64,000 nt of DNA from Gelatoporia subvermispora B (lineage: Eukaryota > Basidiomycota > Agaricomycetes > Polyporales > Gelatoporiaceae), in NCBI GenBank assembly GCA_000320605.2, contig KB445793.1, positions 880,556 to 944,555 on the forward strand. Reading direction: 5' to 3'. The notes under the pieces were generated by a model. The model searched no databases. It was not told the origin of the DNA and was given only the letters and a program-made list of their open reading frames with translations. Positions 37,180 to 48,692 of this stretch are shown piece after piece. A program made the translations under genes and the position numbers. Each line of letters starts with the position of its first letter. Within the stretch, counting starts at the first letter, position 1.

Positions 37180-38632
37180 TCATTTCGGGAGAGGGAGCGT
37201 GTTCCCGAAGAGCACATCGAGCATTCCGGCAGGGTACCGTGGGCCGTTCGCCGCATCTGCCTTGTTGACCAGCTGCCGCACCTCCTCGACCTCTGCAGGG
37301 CTGAGCCCAATCTTCACGGAGTCGTGGTTCTCTTTCAGAGCCTTGTGTACAAAGATGTGTAAGCTCATGTCGTTGATAACGTAGAGGACGCGCGACGTAC
37401 CAAAACGCGAGTGGTGCCGGGGATCGGGATGATGTCGCCCTGCGCGAAGAGCCACGTGAGGGAGACCTGCCCTGGGAGGGCGCCATGTCGCTCACCGATG
37501 GCGCGCAGACTATCAACGACCTTCGGAATGTTGTGGAAATTCTCCTGCGAATACCTGGGGCGTGCAAGCCAGTATGCCCTCACCATTAGCCTACATCTCA
37601 TCTAATCACCTTGCCACTCTCCTCCGGAAGTCGCCTTCTTCGAGATCGTCGGGCGAGCTCTGCAATGGCGTTAGCTGTTGACTCATCATAAAATGAATCA
37701 GGGAGCACGCACGTATTTGCCTGTGAGCAGTCCGCGCCCGAGCGGTGAGTACGCGATGATGGTGATCCCGAGCTCACGCGCAGCCTTGAGCAGCCCGATC
37801 TTGGGGTCCTCGATGTCGAGCGTGAACGGCGAGTATTCGACCTGCAGCGCGGCGATTGGATGCACGGCGTGCGCACGCCGGAGTGTGTCGACGGAGCACT
37901 CGGATAGTCCAAGGTATTTGACCCTACCGGCTCTGTGTCGTACAGGTCAGGGTTCTGTGTTCTGCGCAATGATACAGCGAGCAAAGACGCACTTGACTTC
38001 TTCGGCCATTGCACCTATGGTCAATTTAGGGGTATGCATGTCAGATGGGAGGTTATTCAAAATGGTATCAATGGAGCATACCTCAATTGGTACCGCAGGA
38101 TCGGGCCTGCGAACGGGATCAGTTCCGCTCTATCTGGGAACGTGGTTCTGATACGTACCGATGCAAGTACTAGAGATCAACGTGGTTGACACCGAGGCGC
38201 TTGAGAAAGTTGTTGATGGCCTGGTGAACGTATTCCGACTCGTCATTCACAGTCCTGCCGAGGTATCCGATATCAAACTTGGTAGCGGGGAAGACGCTGT
38301 TGCGCTTTCCGGTTCTCCTGAACCTGTGTCCTGGTGTTCAGTTCCAATCCCAACCGACTTGTCGGGTCAATGTTCCATTCACCGAGCAGGGCCTCACTGT
38401 CACCTTACCGGTCAGCGGTGTCCCAGAAAGTCACACCGCTATCGTAGACGGAGTCGATGATCTGCGTCCACTGGTTGTCAGACTGTCGGAAACTCCATCG
38501 CAATGTGGGAGCACACACCCTGAGACGCCTCCCTGTAGGAGCAACCTTGCCATAGAATGCGGAGATGCCCATAAAGCTGTATCCAACGGCACTGACGGTG
38601 GCATCGCCAACTTTGCGTTGTGGCAGAGACAT
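37180..38632 (-). pseudogene. aldo-keto reductase pseudogene (copy A)
   Basis: The same nine-exon layout as the intact gene at 46313-47763 can be followed. It begins [18 protein letters not shown], and includes [25 protein letters not shown] and the closing [19 protein letters not shown] segment. It is disabled in at least two places. The codon for the catalytic Tyr after DTAD is replaced by TAA, and the Trp codon of the DLWYLHR motif is TAG. The donor after GEW, GC in the other copy, reads GA here and would not splice. A TATA motif (38702-38708) is still present upstream. The gene is therefore dead, though transcription cannot be excluded. Its family reduces aldehydes or ketones with NADPH. 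Confidence 0.85.
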
Positions 38633-39245
38633 AGCAGCTGGGGTGGAGAAGTGGGCGAAGATATGAGGGTGGTTGGATGAACGGGTGCGGAGCGAGAGAG
38701 ACTTTATATGTCGCCATGCAGAACACGAGATGAGGTCGTCTTGCTGAGCTAGACCTGAGTTGGGAGAGGAATGATGTATTGTGCGTCATTGCGCGGAACA
38801 TCGCATAGAAGCTCGGCGCGGCTTTCGATGGTGCCCGTGTCCATTTCGATAAGCCAATATTCTTGTCGTGCTAGCACGCAGTGGCGGAGAAGTAGACGTA
38901 GATGAAATAGGGTGCTGATGAACGTACAGGTGGTGCGTTGAGGACAACCATGACTCGGACGCGCTTCAGTAGCGCAAGCGAGCGCGCCTTCGGCGCGTCG
39001 CGCGCACTTTACACCTGCTATCTCCGAACCCCGGATAAATTCGTACCAGAGAGCTTTTGACATACGATTGATGGATCACTGGGCTCTAGGACAGTGGATA
39101 TTGCGAACATTTGTGGGACCAGGCCGAGAGTGTCGCCGTCCCTACCCTGGCGCGAAGAATCACGTATTGAGAAAAGTGGTCAGTACTGTTGGATTACTTA
39201 GGTGCACACGTGCCATCGCCTGGGGGAGACCTAGTCTCTCGTAGG

Positions 39246-39290
39246 CAGACAAAAGTGTGGTCTATTGAGGGGTAAGAGGACGACCACAAC
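39246..39290. repeat. inverted-repeat partner of 48043-48089
   Basis: The 45-bp tract reading CAGACAAAAGTGTGGTC...GACCACAAC matches the reverse complement of 48043-48089 with few differences, while flanking similarity between copies A and B is in direct orientation. It indicates a local inversion or a dispersed repeat. Confidence 0.6.
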
Positions 39291-39293
39291 TAA

Positions 39294-39717
39294 CGCAGTT
39301 CACGCGCAACATCAACGTTGCCGGATTCGGGACTGAACGTTCATCATGTGCAGCAGAGGAGCGCAGTGGAGAATGCAATTCCACTTTTGTTCATCCATGG
39401 CTGTGAGTCCGCGATGCGTATCGACTTGCAGTGGTTACAATAACCATCGTGTCATATGCAAGGGCCAGGACACTTCATGGAGGCTCAGAAAACTGTCCCG
39501 CTCTTTACTGCATCCTCTCCTGGTCAACCAAGTTTTCATGTTGTCGCGTTGAGTCTAATAGGCGACTCTCTGAGGCACCAAAATACAAAGGTTTCGCGCT
39601 TACACAATGCGCCGAAGTGCATGTGTCAGTATAAATAGCTTCGAAGGAAGTCTCAGGGGGAAATGCAGGTTGGGAACAAGCTAATGCTTGCACTTGGCTA
39701 TTCCGAGTATGGTATGG
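39294..39717 (+). pseudogene. epoxide hydrolase fragment (broken second copy)
   Basis: Closely resembles exons 1 (3' part) to 3 of the gene at 33263-34872, including the intron between the HG and PGHFMEA parts, the QPSFHV segment and the [12 protein letters not shown] end. The first part of exon 1 and everything after exon 3 are absent. Small deletions shift the frame near 39330 and near 39560. Introns are retained, so it arose by DNA duplication rather than retroposition. It lies between the reductase pseudogene and the kinase of copy A. No equivalent is seen in copy B. Confidence 0.8.
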
Positions 39718-40167
39718 ACTCAAATGATATTTGCATGCATAGCGTGCTGAGAACAAGCGCGACGCGGCGTGCGTGCTTGTCCAGCGGCTGCAGCGCGTCC
39801 GACCGTGCAATTGACACGTCGCAAGCACCTTATACCTACTGTCTCCGGATCGAGGCACACATCGCACAAGCCGTCCGTACCGTGTCAGTGCTGGCTAGTG
39901 TAAGTTCTTGCCGTAGATGGCCTCCAGGAAAATTCAGAAGACTGTGCTTTGGTAGGTATCTCTGCGGCAACTAGTCTGCAGGGCCACTATTTTACAACGA
40001 GATAACCGGGACAAGTTGACGCACCGAGAGGTTGACTTCTCTGCGTAAGGAGAGAAACAGGTTTCGACTACACGGCTTGTATGCATGGTATTGGAGAAAA
40101 TGTTAAGACACAGTGCGATCTTCTGGAACCGGGCCCGGTGTTCAAACCTTCATGATCGAACTCAGTG

Positions 40168-42378
40168 CTAAGGACCGTAATCTTCTGAGGCTCTGTGTAG
40201 CTCTTTCGAAACTTGGGCTATAGTTGGACGGTGATCCCTATCTGCCATCCAGCATGCCCCCAGCAGCGACCAGAGATTATCAGTCATTCCAAGCCGAATC
40301 GCTTCTGGGTAACGGCGAGGCCTTGCGTTCTGTAAGATGTTCGCTATAACATGCACGTCGTTCCTTATCTCGTAGAATGGGAGACGACCGGTAAACAGCT
40401 GCCAAGTATTTCAGCCAAAGTGAAATGTTGTACCACATCAAATTTACCTCCCAGAAGACCATAGCCAGCGCATATATGTCACTTGCAGGGGTAGGTTCGC
40501 ATTTTTCTAGGCCGTGTCCTTCGGGATCTATCAATTCTGGAGACATCCAGCGGACAGAACCGGCCATCAGGGACTTCCTCGTCAGCTGGCTCGAATAGTG
40601 CATTGCTGCAAGACCAAAGTCGCCTATGCATGCATTGCGGGAATTATTGACCAAAATGTTTGTCTGTAAATGTTCTTAGTCGTAGCCGGCTGAACAAAAA
40701 ATGACCATACACTCTTCAGATCCCCGTGTACGACATGTGAGTTGTGGAGGTACTCGAGCCCGGTCGCAATGTCAAGGGCCTGAACAAATCACTATTACTT
40801 CTATCCTGCATAAGTGAAATAGGGAGCCAAACTGTACCAGTTGCAACCTGCTGGCTTCTGGATAGCATCTCAGATAACTTGACACTGTTCCGTAGGGCAT
40901 CCATTCGGATACTAACGCAAGCTGAGGTCCAAATGTTGTTTGATCGACGCCGTATACTCGTACAACATTCAGATGCTGAAGTGACATCATGAGGACTGCT
41001 TCTTGGTAGAAACTCTGGATAATCTCACATACGTGAGACACGTAAATTTTTATACCTGTATCCACATTACCATCAATTCTGTATCATTCGAATGTGATGA
41101 TTCATCGGTTCTCCATGCGCGTAAAACTTTGAGTGCGACTTCTTTGTGGTAATATGTTCCTTTCCACACATTTGCAAACCCGCCGAATGCTTTGGGGGTT
41201 TGCCCCTCACATTTAACTGAACCAGGAGGTAGTAACAACGACTTTGGGATGATAGACTTTTGCCGACACATCTCGATGCGCAAATCAAGGCACTTTCGGT
41301 GCACACGCTCCGATAAACCTCTAATCAGGATCACCTATGACAATGTCAGCTTCATACAGGTCACTATGTGGACAATTTACGCGCCTGATCCAACAAGTCA
41401 ACAAATTTCACTGAGTCTGTCGTGTTCAGTTGAAAGACTTGCCCGATTCCAGTTGGACTAGATATGACAGTCATTAGACTACCAAAGACATCGGGCAGTA
41501 CCGGAGTGATCACTTGAGGAAGTGGTCCTGAATGCTGCTCTTTACTAGTAGTCTGAAAAAGAGGGGGTTATTGCGTAGCATGAGACATATCCTTACCCTT
41601 ACCTCGACAATACAGCGTGGACAGTCATGGAAATAATGTTCTAGATTCCGCGCAATGTCCTCGGACTTGACCAGGGATGTGACTGGATCAAGACAAGCAT
41701 TTTCCTCCATCCATTGACAAAGATCATGGTACCAGCTCTTCACCTGAGTCACATGCGAACCTGTCAGAATGTGTGTGGTCACAATTTAGGAAACACGTGT
41801 GTTCATTGATTGCATTAGGCACCTACTTGGAATTCGCCAACTTCCTTGTCGAGCTTTCTCAAGTTGTTCTGACACATATGCATTTACGAGCACGATGACA
41901 TATTGCAATGCATACTGGTATTGTATTAGAGCAGATTTAAACTTCAAACTACAAATCAACATACCTGACATACACCAAAACTCATCGCGGCTATGTGAAT
42001 GCGAGATTGTCGATCCTGCAGCCATTCAACAAATGCTTTCGCTGTGCTAAAACACGAATAAAGTGAGCACCATACGTGGAGAAGCCACCGACCAGCCATA
42101 GCTCAAGTATAGCACACTGCGCAGAGGCTCATCTAGGCAAAGCTGGCACCTCAGAATGTGAATACTTGCGAATCACTGATGCACATCTTTCCGCATGAAT
42201 GTGAGGGGCTCAGGAGACTATACATGACCGATTCAGACCACCATGCTGGTCACGCTCACCTGAAGTCACAAAAGTACTCCAATCTCTCTAATTCGGCAAT
42301 AAACTCCGCCTTGGGATCATCGGCACGAAGGCTTATTTCAGAGATGGTGATCAAAGTTGTTGAAGGCGGAACATGCAT
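40168..42378 (-). CDS. TKL-like protein kinase (copy A)
   Basis: Proposed exons (minus): 42378-42260, 42046-41965, 41914-41827, 41760-41603, 41552-41385, 41334-41071, 41014-40838, 40779-40713, 40663-40448, 40398-40168; about 522 aa. The first exon looks like the start of a C2-type beta strand region. The kinase domain has a glycine loop FGGFANVWKG, lysine in VALKVLRAW, EWMPYGTV hinge, HGDLK catalytic loop, GDFGLA, GSVRWMSPE and DIYALAMVFWE. All catalytic residues are present, so it is probably an active Ser/Thr or Tyr kinase of the group expanded in Agaricomycetes. Intron 5 has a GC donor (GCGCGT). One problem remains: the donor after HGDLK (AAGA/GTGTAT) leaves one base too many for the next exon. 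Using an acceptor 12 bases earlier restores frame but makes a 39-nt intron. The gene may therefore be intact or recently broken. Confidence 0.7.
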
Positions 42379-42430
42379 GGTTCTGGATGTATCTAATGTG
42401 GTTGTGTGTGGCAAATCAATACTTCCAGTG

Positions 42431-44117
42431 TTAGGTGAACGTGATGAACAAGATTAGAAAGAACAAGATCTGTTTGGTCGATGTGACGTACTTTGTCTCC
42501 AATTTCATTTGATCGGACGAATATCCGGAAGCCCGAATGACTCTCCAAATCTTATGCAATTTACTTCGTACATTCTGAGCATGATCTTGGGTCTGGTATG
42601 ACGGACTTTTGTGTACTAGATTGTGTAGCATCTTCACTTCATCTTTTATGAGCGCACTGATTTGGTGTAAATCATCTTCCGCCGCTAACGCAAATTCGAA
42701 GATCCCTCGCTGTGGGCCCACGAGACCCCTAGCACTGGATCCTAAGTGAGTCAATGAATTGCCTTGAGGCATTTTACTGAAGAGCTCGTGACCAAGGGCT
42801 GCTTCGCATGTAATACGTTTCTTGGGATTGATCCGTAAGAGGTCTGCAAGGAACTTGACAGCGGTGGAATCTGCATGTCGGAAACGTTCGGACAATGGTC
42901 TATGTGGGCTGAGAGGCTGAGAGTGGATGTAGTCTATCCCCTTCATGGAATCAAAACGAGAGCAGATACAATTTGCCGCTGAAGACTCCATGAGACGTTG
43001 ATCAGACGCACAAGATCAGAGTAATTGTCCTGGAGTGCGACCTTCGATGGTGTGCCAAGGATGCGTATAAGCTGATTGAGTTGATCAACATAGCTGAACT
43101 CAGAATTTGTAAGAGTCGGAGGTTACATGAATAATGAATGCCTACCTTGTAGAACGAAACAGAGGTTCTTGGCCAAGGAGCTCTGCAAGTATACAACCTA
43201 CCGACCACATATCACACGCAGGGCCCTATGTAAGATTGATGAGAATTTACTTCAAAGGCAAGCTAGCCTCATACCCAGTTTCCTACCCCTATAATGCATT
43301 CCGGTGCACGATACCACCTAGTTTCGACGTTCTCCAGAACCAGACCCCGTTCAAGAGGTGCCGCTGCATCCAGATCGGCCTGTGTTGGGTCAAAGCTTCG
43401 TGCGAGGTTGAATCCAGTGATTTGAACACTACGTGAGCAAGTTATCCGGACGTTCTCTGGCCGAATGTCACAGTGGATTATTGAGGCAGAATGAATGAAT
43501 TTGAGTCCACGGAGCAGACCGTGCAAGCAAAGTACCAAGTCAATGTTCTATTCAGGAGAGCCACATCAGACAATGTTGCAACATTGACGTGCGAGACACC
43601 AAACTCACACGTTTCTTCAAATTGTCCGGATGGTAGTGTTCCTGACGGAACCATCAGGCATGATGCTGATTACTCGATGTGTGACTTACATAAAGATGAA
43701 CCTCGAAGGAAGCATGTCCCAGTGTGGGAACGACATGAGCCTGATGCAAGCGAACGATCTGGAGATATCTTCTCAGAATCTCCCAGGACATGGGATCTAA
43801 CATCAACTGACATTTTCATGGGAATAGAGATATCGTATGAGCCTGCGGGAATCAGCACGCTCATTATGCAGGCACATCCCATATGCGCGTACCTCAGCTC
43901 CCGAAGACACCTCTTTCCTATAGTCTAGCACAGGAACAATCTGTATGAAGAATATTGTAGAAGTGGTGAAAGGCAGGTAGTCGCGTACACGATTGTTTAG
44001 CTTGATACTTTTGAGGATGTGGAGCTTGGTGGTGCTTTTATGGAATACTATTGCCCTCTTTGTATGACTCAAGCATCTTTCATCAAGCTGCCGAATGAAC
44101 TGGTATTCAGGACTCAT
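42431..44117 (-). CDS. MAPK-like pseudokinase (copy A)
   Basis: Minus strand; ATG at 44117 (MSPEYQFIRQL). Pieces in order: N-lobe strand with LHILKSIKL, helix C (KRCLRELR, then YLYSHENV), LLRGLKFIHSAS, HCDIRPEN, ITGFNLARSF, GLVLENVETRWYRAPE, GPACDMWSVGCILAELL, YVDQLNQLIRILGTPS, DYIHSQPLSPHRPLSERF, LLRINPKKRITCEAALGHELF and a C-terminal IKDEVKML helix, ending at 42431. The CMGC/MAPK fold is complete, but the DFG motif reads GFN, the MAPK TxY reads L-E-N, and HRDLKPxN reads HCDIRPEN. Loss of the metal-binding Asp predicts little or no phosphotransfer, so it is likely a scaffold or decoy. Several small exons are not fully resolved (the part after HENV and around IMPDGSV), so a disruption there is possible. 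Confidence 0.6.
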
Positions 44118-45939
44118 GAGACGTTTCGGGCCTATGCCAGAAAGAGCCTGGTTGCAGGGTGAAGGGAATAGTAGAGCAAGGACGTGTTCCCACCAAATTT
44201 ATATGAGCATACCCAATACACCGAGCAAAATGCGCATGATTTGAGTAATGGAAGTCGAGAAGCAGGGGCGCCTCGCATATCGATGAAAGCTGTGAACAAA
44301 ACACTCTTATACGGACGTATCGGAACGAACGGGCATATACCACGAGCCTACGCCGATGTCTTTTGCGCGTAGGAGTGTGGCTGCACAATTATGACTTGAA
44401 ACAAGCATTTTCTTCTGCGTGTTCTTCAAGAGACATATTATCACACTTGGGCCATATGAGTCAAATGCTGTGTTAGCGAACCACGCCGCACAGCCTAAGT
44501 ATCAATGCCATGGTCTCGACAGCTCCACTCACAGCAGCTGTTTTCATAATGAAGGGCGCACCCTGTCGCAAACAGCAGGCATGGCAGAGTCACATATTTT
44601 AGCGCCATGTCTGTGCCGAGAACCCGAGATTTCCATTGGAGATGTGGCCGTTAGGACTTCAGCTTTAGGTCTCAAGCTTCAAGTTTCAGTTACTTATGGA
44701 GCGAGGTCATATAATGCAGCGACTTCGGCATGCGACGATCAGGATCATATGCCCTCCGGGCAGAATGAGATAATCACTTAAGTCAAGACCAAGTTCAATC
44801 CTTTTCATCCCTTGCAGGAGCATCCGATTTGTCCATGCAGACTTTAAGTATCGTTGAGCCCCTCGTACATCATACCCGAAAGGTCCATTGGTCTCAGAGT
44901 GGCGGAACCTCACCTCATACGACTTGCGAGGGCATGGATCGTCCAATGCACCTGACATCATGCATAGCGTCAGAACAAATGTCGAAAAAGTACCTAGAGT
45001 CAGTCTCTGTTCTTGTGTCCGCGGCCATGGCGGAGAGCCTCGCACTATTGCGCAACGGCCATGTCTCATAGGTTTCGGACCTCCATTGTATCTTCGCAGC
45101 CCTGCCAGAGCCAGTGCCTTCTGACTGTCGTGGCCCGCTGACAGCCCACGTCGCGACTGCGATGGGTGACCTAGTTCACGAGTCCGTGTAACAACACCTC
45201 GCGGCCACCGTAGAGACGTCCCCAAAACTGGTGCTACTGCACGGGGGCATCGAGATCCTCGTATTATGGCCGTACCTCATGTCATCGTGCCAGACCACCA
45301 GCCTGAGGGCGCTGACGCGTCTGCATGTGTCTGACCATCTCGATTGGTTGAGAGATGTGCATCTAGAGACAACATTGCAAAAGCGCCGCCAAACGAGTTT
45401 TAGCGAGAGGTAAGAACCAGGAAACAACAATGGCTGGAAACGATTTTGTAGTGGAACGACGTCATCAATAGAACAATACTGGATTCTAAAGACCTGGACT
45501 TTCCCATGAATGAGACTCCTGGGTTCAGAACGAGACCTATGCCTCGGATACAACGTGCCCGGGCGCATCGCTTCTGCTGTGCTCGGCGCGCATGCCGTTG
45601 GCCACCAGGCCCTCGGACGCCCAGGCCTCAGGCCTTCAGGAGTCAGGAGCAGTAGAAGTTTAGAACTTACATCCCAGGAACTCCGCCAACTCCGACTACG
45701 GATGTTTTTGTTCCGGGACGGGGTACGCCCTCGTTGTCAAAAGAGCAGTTCGAATGTGCGCTTCTCTACGCGCTAGGACCGGGCAGATCCCTTCAGGGTC
45801 CTGCTACGCTGCCTGTACGATGTTGGATTATGATGCGAGCAGAAATGGGAGTAGAAGTCAAAAAATGAGTGGGTCCCCATGCTTCCGACACGAAGTACTG
45901 CACGAGCAGTCTGATTGGAATTTTGATCATCGTGAATCA
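44118..45939. other. spacer between copies A and B; possible alpha/beta-hydrolase remnant
   Basis: 1.8 kb without a supported gene. A short plus-strand segment near 44890-44990 reads like part of an alpha/beta hydrolase (YDLRGHGSSNAPD followed by RTNVEKV), but neither the catalytic serine region nor continuing exons were found. It may be a decayed hydrolase gene or chance. The remaining frames have no recognisable content. Confidence 0.4.
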
Positions 45940-46312
45940 CATTCGTCCACTTTCTTCATGCTCATGAGCGGACTGTGCATTCCCAGAGGACGAGAGTGAC
46001 AGGACTTGCTGCGCTGCTTAATGTGACCATCACATTGCATTAGAATTATCTAAGCCATTTGCGTACCATGAATGATTTGTTGACCAGTTGCGTCGTCGAG
46101 ACGGAAGGGGTGTTTCTACGCCTCGCAGATATTTCATTCGGAAATGTGTCAGTGTTACGCGTGTCCGTCGTTTGATCGGGCACGCCAAGTCCATGTTGAA
46201 TATTGAATGAATGCACGTATATGGTGTGACCTGAAAGACATGTATTACAATGCAATGGGAGACGGGTACAATTTCGTGTACGATCCACTTTGGAGGGCGG
46301 CGGGAGACCAAC

Positions 46313-47763
46313 TCATTTCTGGAGAGAAGGCGTGTTCCCGAAGAGCACATCGATCATCGCGGCAGGGTATCGTGGGCCATTCGCCGCGTCTGCCTTGTTG
46401 ACCAGCTGCCGCACCTCCTCGACCTCCTCGGTGCTGAGCTTGATTTTCACGGCCTCGTTGTTCTCCTTCAAAGCCTGAGGCAACGAAACGTCTAAGCTCA
46501 TGTCGTCGACGGTGTAAAGGTCGAGACACATACCGAGACACGGGTGGTTCCAGGAATAGGGATGATGTCGTCACCCTGCGCGAGGAGCCACGCAAGAGAG
46601 ACCTGTCCCGGGGTGGCGCCGTGCCGCTCGCCGATGGCGCGCAGGCCATCGACGATCTTGAGGATGTTGGGGAAGTTCTCTTTGGAGTACCTGACGCGCG
46701 CAAGTTAGCATGCTTCTCATCATACACGGGTGCACACATTTGTGCCTACCTCGCGACGTTCCTGCGCCAGTCGCCCTCCTCGAAATCATCGGGCGAGTTC
46801 TATGATTGCGTCAGCCGTTGGCTCACCGGGGTGATGAAGCAGAATAACGCACGTATTTGCCCGTGAGTAACCCGCGTCCGAGAGGCGAGTACGCGACGAT
46901 GGTGATCCCGAGCTCGCGCGCGGCCTTGAGCAGCCCGATCTTGGGGTCCTCGATGTCGAGCGTGAACGGCGAGTACTCGACCTGCAGCGCGGTGATTGGA
47001 TGGACAGCGTGCGCGCGCCGGAGCGTGTCGACGGAGCACTCGGACAGTCCGAGGTACTTGACTTTGCCGGCTCTGTGTCGCGTGTATCAGGACTCCGTAT
47101 TGTGACGGAACGGAGCATGGACGTACTTGACTGCTTCAGCCATTGCGCCGACGGTCAACTTGGGGGTTTGCATTTAGTGAGAGATCAGTCTGAGGTGAGA
47201 CCAGTAGAGCATACCTCAATCGGAACCACGGGATCAGGCCTACGAGCGGAACTGGTTAATCTCGACCCGTCGGAAAGCTGGTGCTGGAACGCACCGGTGC
47301 AAGTACCAGAGGTCGACGTGTTCAACACCAAGACGTTTGAGGGACTCATCGATCGCCTGACGAACGTATTCTGGCTCGCCATTGACGACTCTTCCAGGAG
47401 ATCCGAGACCAAACTTGGTGGCGAGGAAGATGTTGTTTCGCTTTCCGGTTCTCCTGAACCTACAGCTCCGGCATCAGCTCAAGCCCCACGCGAGTCGTTG
47501 AACCAACGTGCCATTCCCCGAGGAGGTCCTCGCTGTCGCCATACACATTAGCTGTATCCCAGAAGGTCACGCCGCTATCGTAGACGGCGTCGACCATCTG
47601 CGTTCATGCATGAGTGTCGGAAAGTGCATCGCAACATGAGGACACATACCTTGAGACGCTCCTCGGTAGGAGCGATCTTGCCGTAGAACGCAGACAGGCC
47701 CATGAAGCCATAACCAACGGCACTGACAGTGGCGTCGCCGACCTTACGCTGCGGAAGAGACAT
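46313..47763 (-). CDS. aldo-keto reductase, intact copy (copy B)
   Basis: Nine exons (minus): 47763-47650, 47597-47512, 47459-47295, 47239-47215, 47158-47127, 47072-46853, 46799-46750, 46690-46534, 46474-46313; 336 aa, every phase closes. The catalytic tetrad is visible: Asp of FWDTANVYG, Tyr of the same motif, Lys of LATKFG and His of [18 protein letters not shown] and PIPGTTR form the NADPH-binding end, with a [16 protein letters not shown] tail. The length and motifs suit the fungal AKR8/AKR13 type that reduces aldehydes or ketones, such as pyridoxal or phenolic aldehydes. The true substrate is unknown, and no targeting signal is seen. Exons 4 and 5 are only 25 and 32 nt. The intron at 47460-47511 has a GC donor (GCACGT). 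Its duplicate at 37180-38632 is dead, so this is the working copy. Confidence 0.87.
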
Positions 47764-47847
47764 GGAAGCTTGTGGTTGAGCTGCTGGGGTAGAGAGGTGG
47801 TGAAGATACGAGGAGTGTCGGATGGACGGAGTGGGAAGGGTGAGAGG

Positions 47848-47854
47848 CTTTATA
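47848..47854 (-). promoter_or_regulatory. TATA box of the aldo-keto reductase gene
   Basis: TATAAAG on the minus strand, about 85 bp before ATG 47763. The same motif is kept upstream of the pseudogene (38702-38708) at a similar distance, which supports its role. Confidence 0.6.
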
Positions 47855-48042
47855 CGTCGCTGGACAGACACCAGATGATGTTGTCTTGCTAAGCTGAACC
47901 TAGAGGTGAGAGAGACAAGACGTATAATGCGTCATCGCGCCGAACACCGCAGAAAAGTCCGGCTTTCGACGGCGTCCGTGCCCATGTCGAAAAGCGAGCG
48001 TACTTGTAGTGCAACATGGCAGCGGAATAGAGATGGAGAGCG

Positions 48043-48089
48043 TGGTTGTGGTCGTCCTCTTACTCTCAAAAGACCACACTTTTGTCTGG
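48043..48089. repeat. inverted-repeat partner of 39246-39290
   Basis: Reverse complement of the tract at 39246-39290, with a few differences, lying upstream of the reductase of copy B. Confidence 0.6.
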
Positions 48090-48692
48090 GAGGCTAGCAG
48101 GGGCTGCAGCGCGTCCGATCATGTCCGACGCGTCTGCGCGCACTTTACACCTGCTATCTCCGAATTCGTCTCCTCCGCACCTGCTTCCTCTCCATCTTTA
48201 GAACCTAACACCGTTCCTGGCATCTTCAAATGGACTCAAGACCAGCTCCAGGTAGCCACTGCCCTCAACCCACCGCACCTCCGCCAGAACCCGATATCGG
48301 ACGTCGCACGGCATGCATACACCAGGTGATGTCAATGCTTGTGAACGCTCTCATCATAAAGTCCTGCGTGTACGAAGATGACAGATGCTTTACAAATATT
48401 CGATGTACAACTTTGCGCACTATCTGCATCAGGACCCACACCAATCGTGACGAAAGACCGAATCCATCTACTGTGCGATGATATTGTGGTCGGCAGGGAC
48501 TGATGATCGTGCGGCCTTCAAATGAGAAGAGTTCATTGGTGATACGTCATGTCTACGCAGTAACATATCGATCCGTATGCTCCTCAGTCTCTTCGACGGC
48601 TTCTCCTTACGCGCAGACAGGACGAAGAACGTGTGGAACTATTCAGAGGTCTTAGTGACTACTAGATATGTGGTTGAGGAACCTGATGCACA

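Larger units (their letters stand above)
35758..44117. repeat. duplicated module, copy A (AKR pseudogene / TKL kinase / MAPK-like)
   Basis: The order left to right is: marker segment, aldo-keto reductase pseudogene (minus), short shared tract with TTTACACCTGCTATCTCCGA, TKL-like kinase (minus), MAPK-like pseudokinase (minus). The same order and strands occur in 45940-52475. Coding parts are clearly alignable by eye at protein level, and the flanks and introns are diverged but recognisable. Copy A also carries a broken epoxide-hydrolase fragment (39294-39717) and a 1.1-kb extra segment. Boundaries are approximate. Confidence 0.75.
47764..48692. other. promoter region of the reductase and spacer to the tRNA
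   Basis: About 930 bp without a gene. Contains the reductase TATA box, the tract shared with copy A (48090-48160), and the segment 48043-48089 that is the inverted partner of 39246-39290. Short frames only. Confidence 0.5.
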
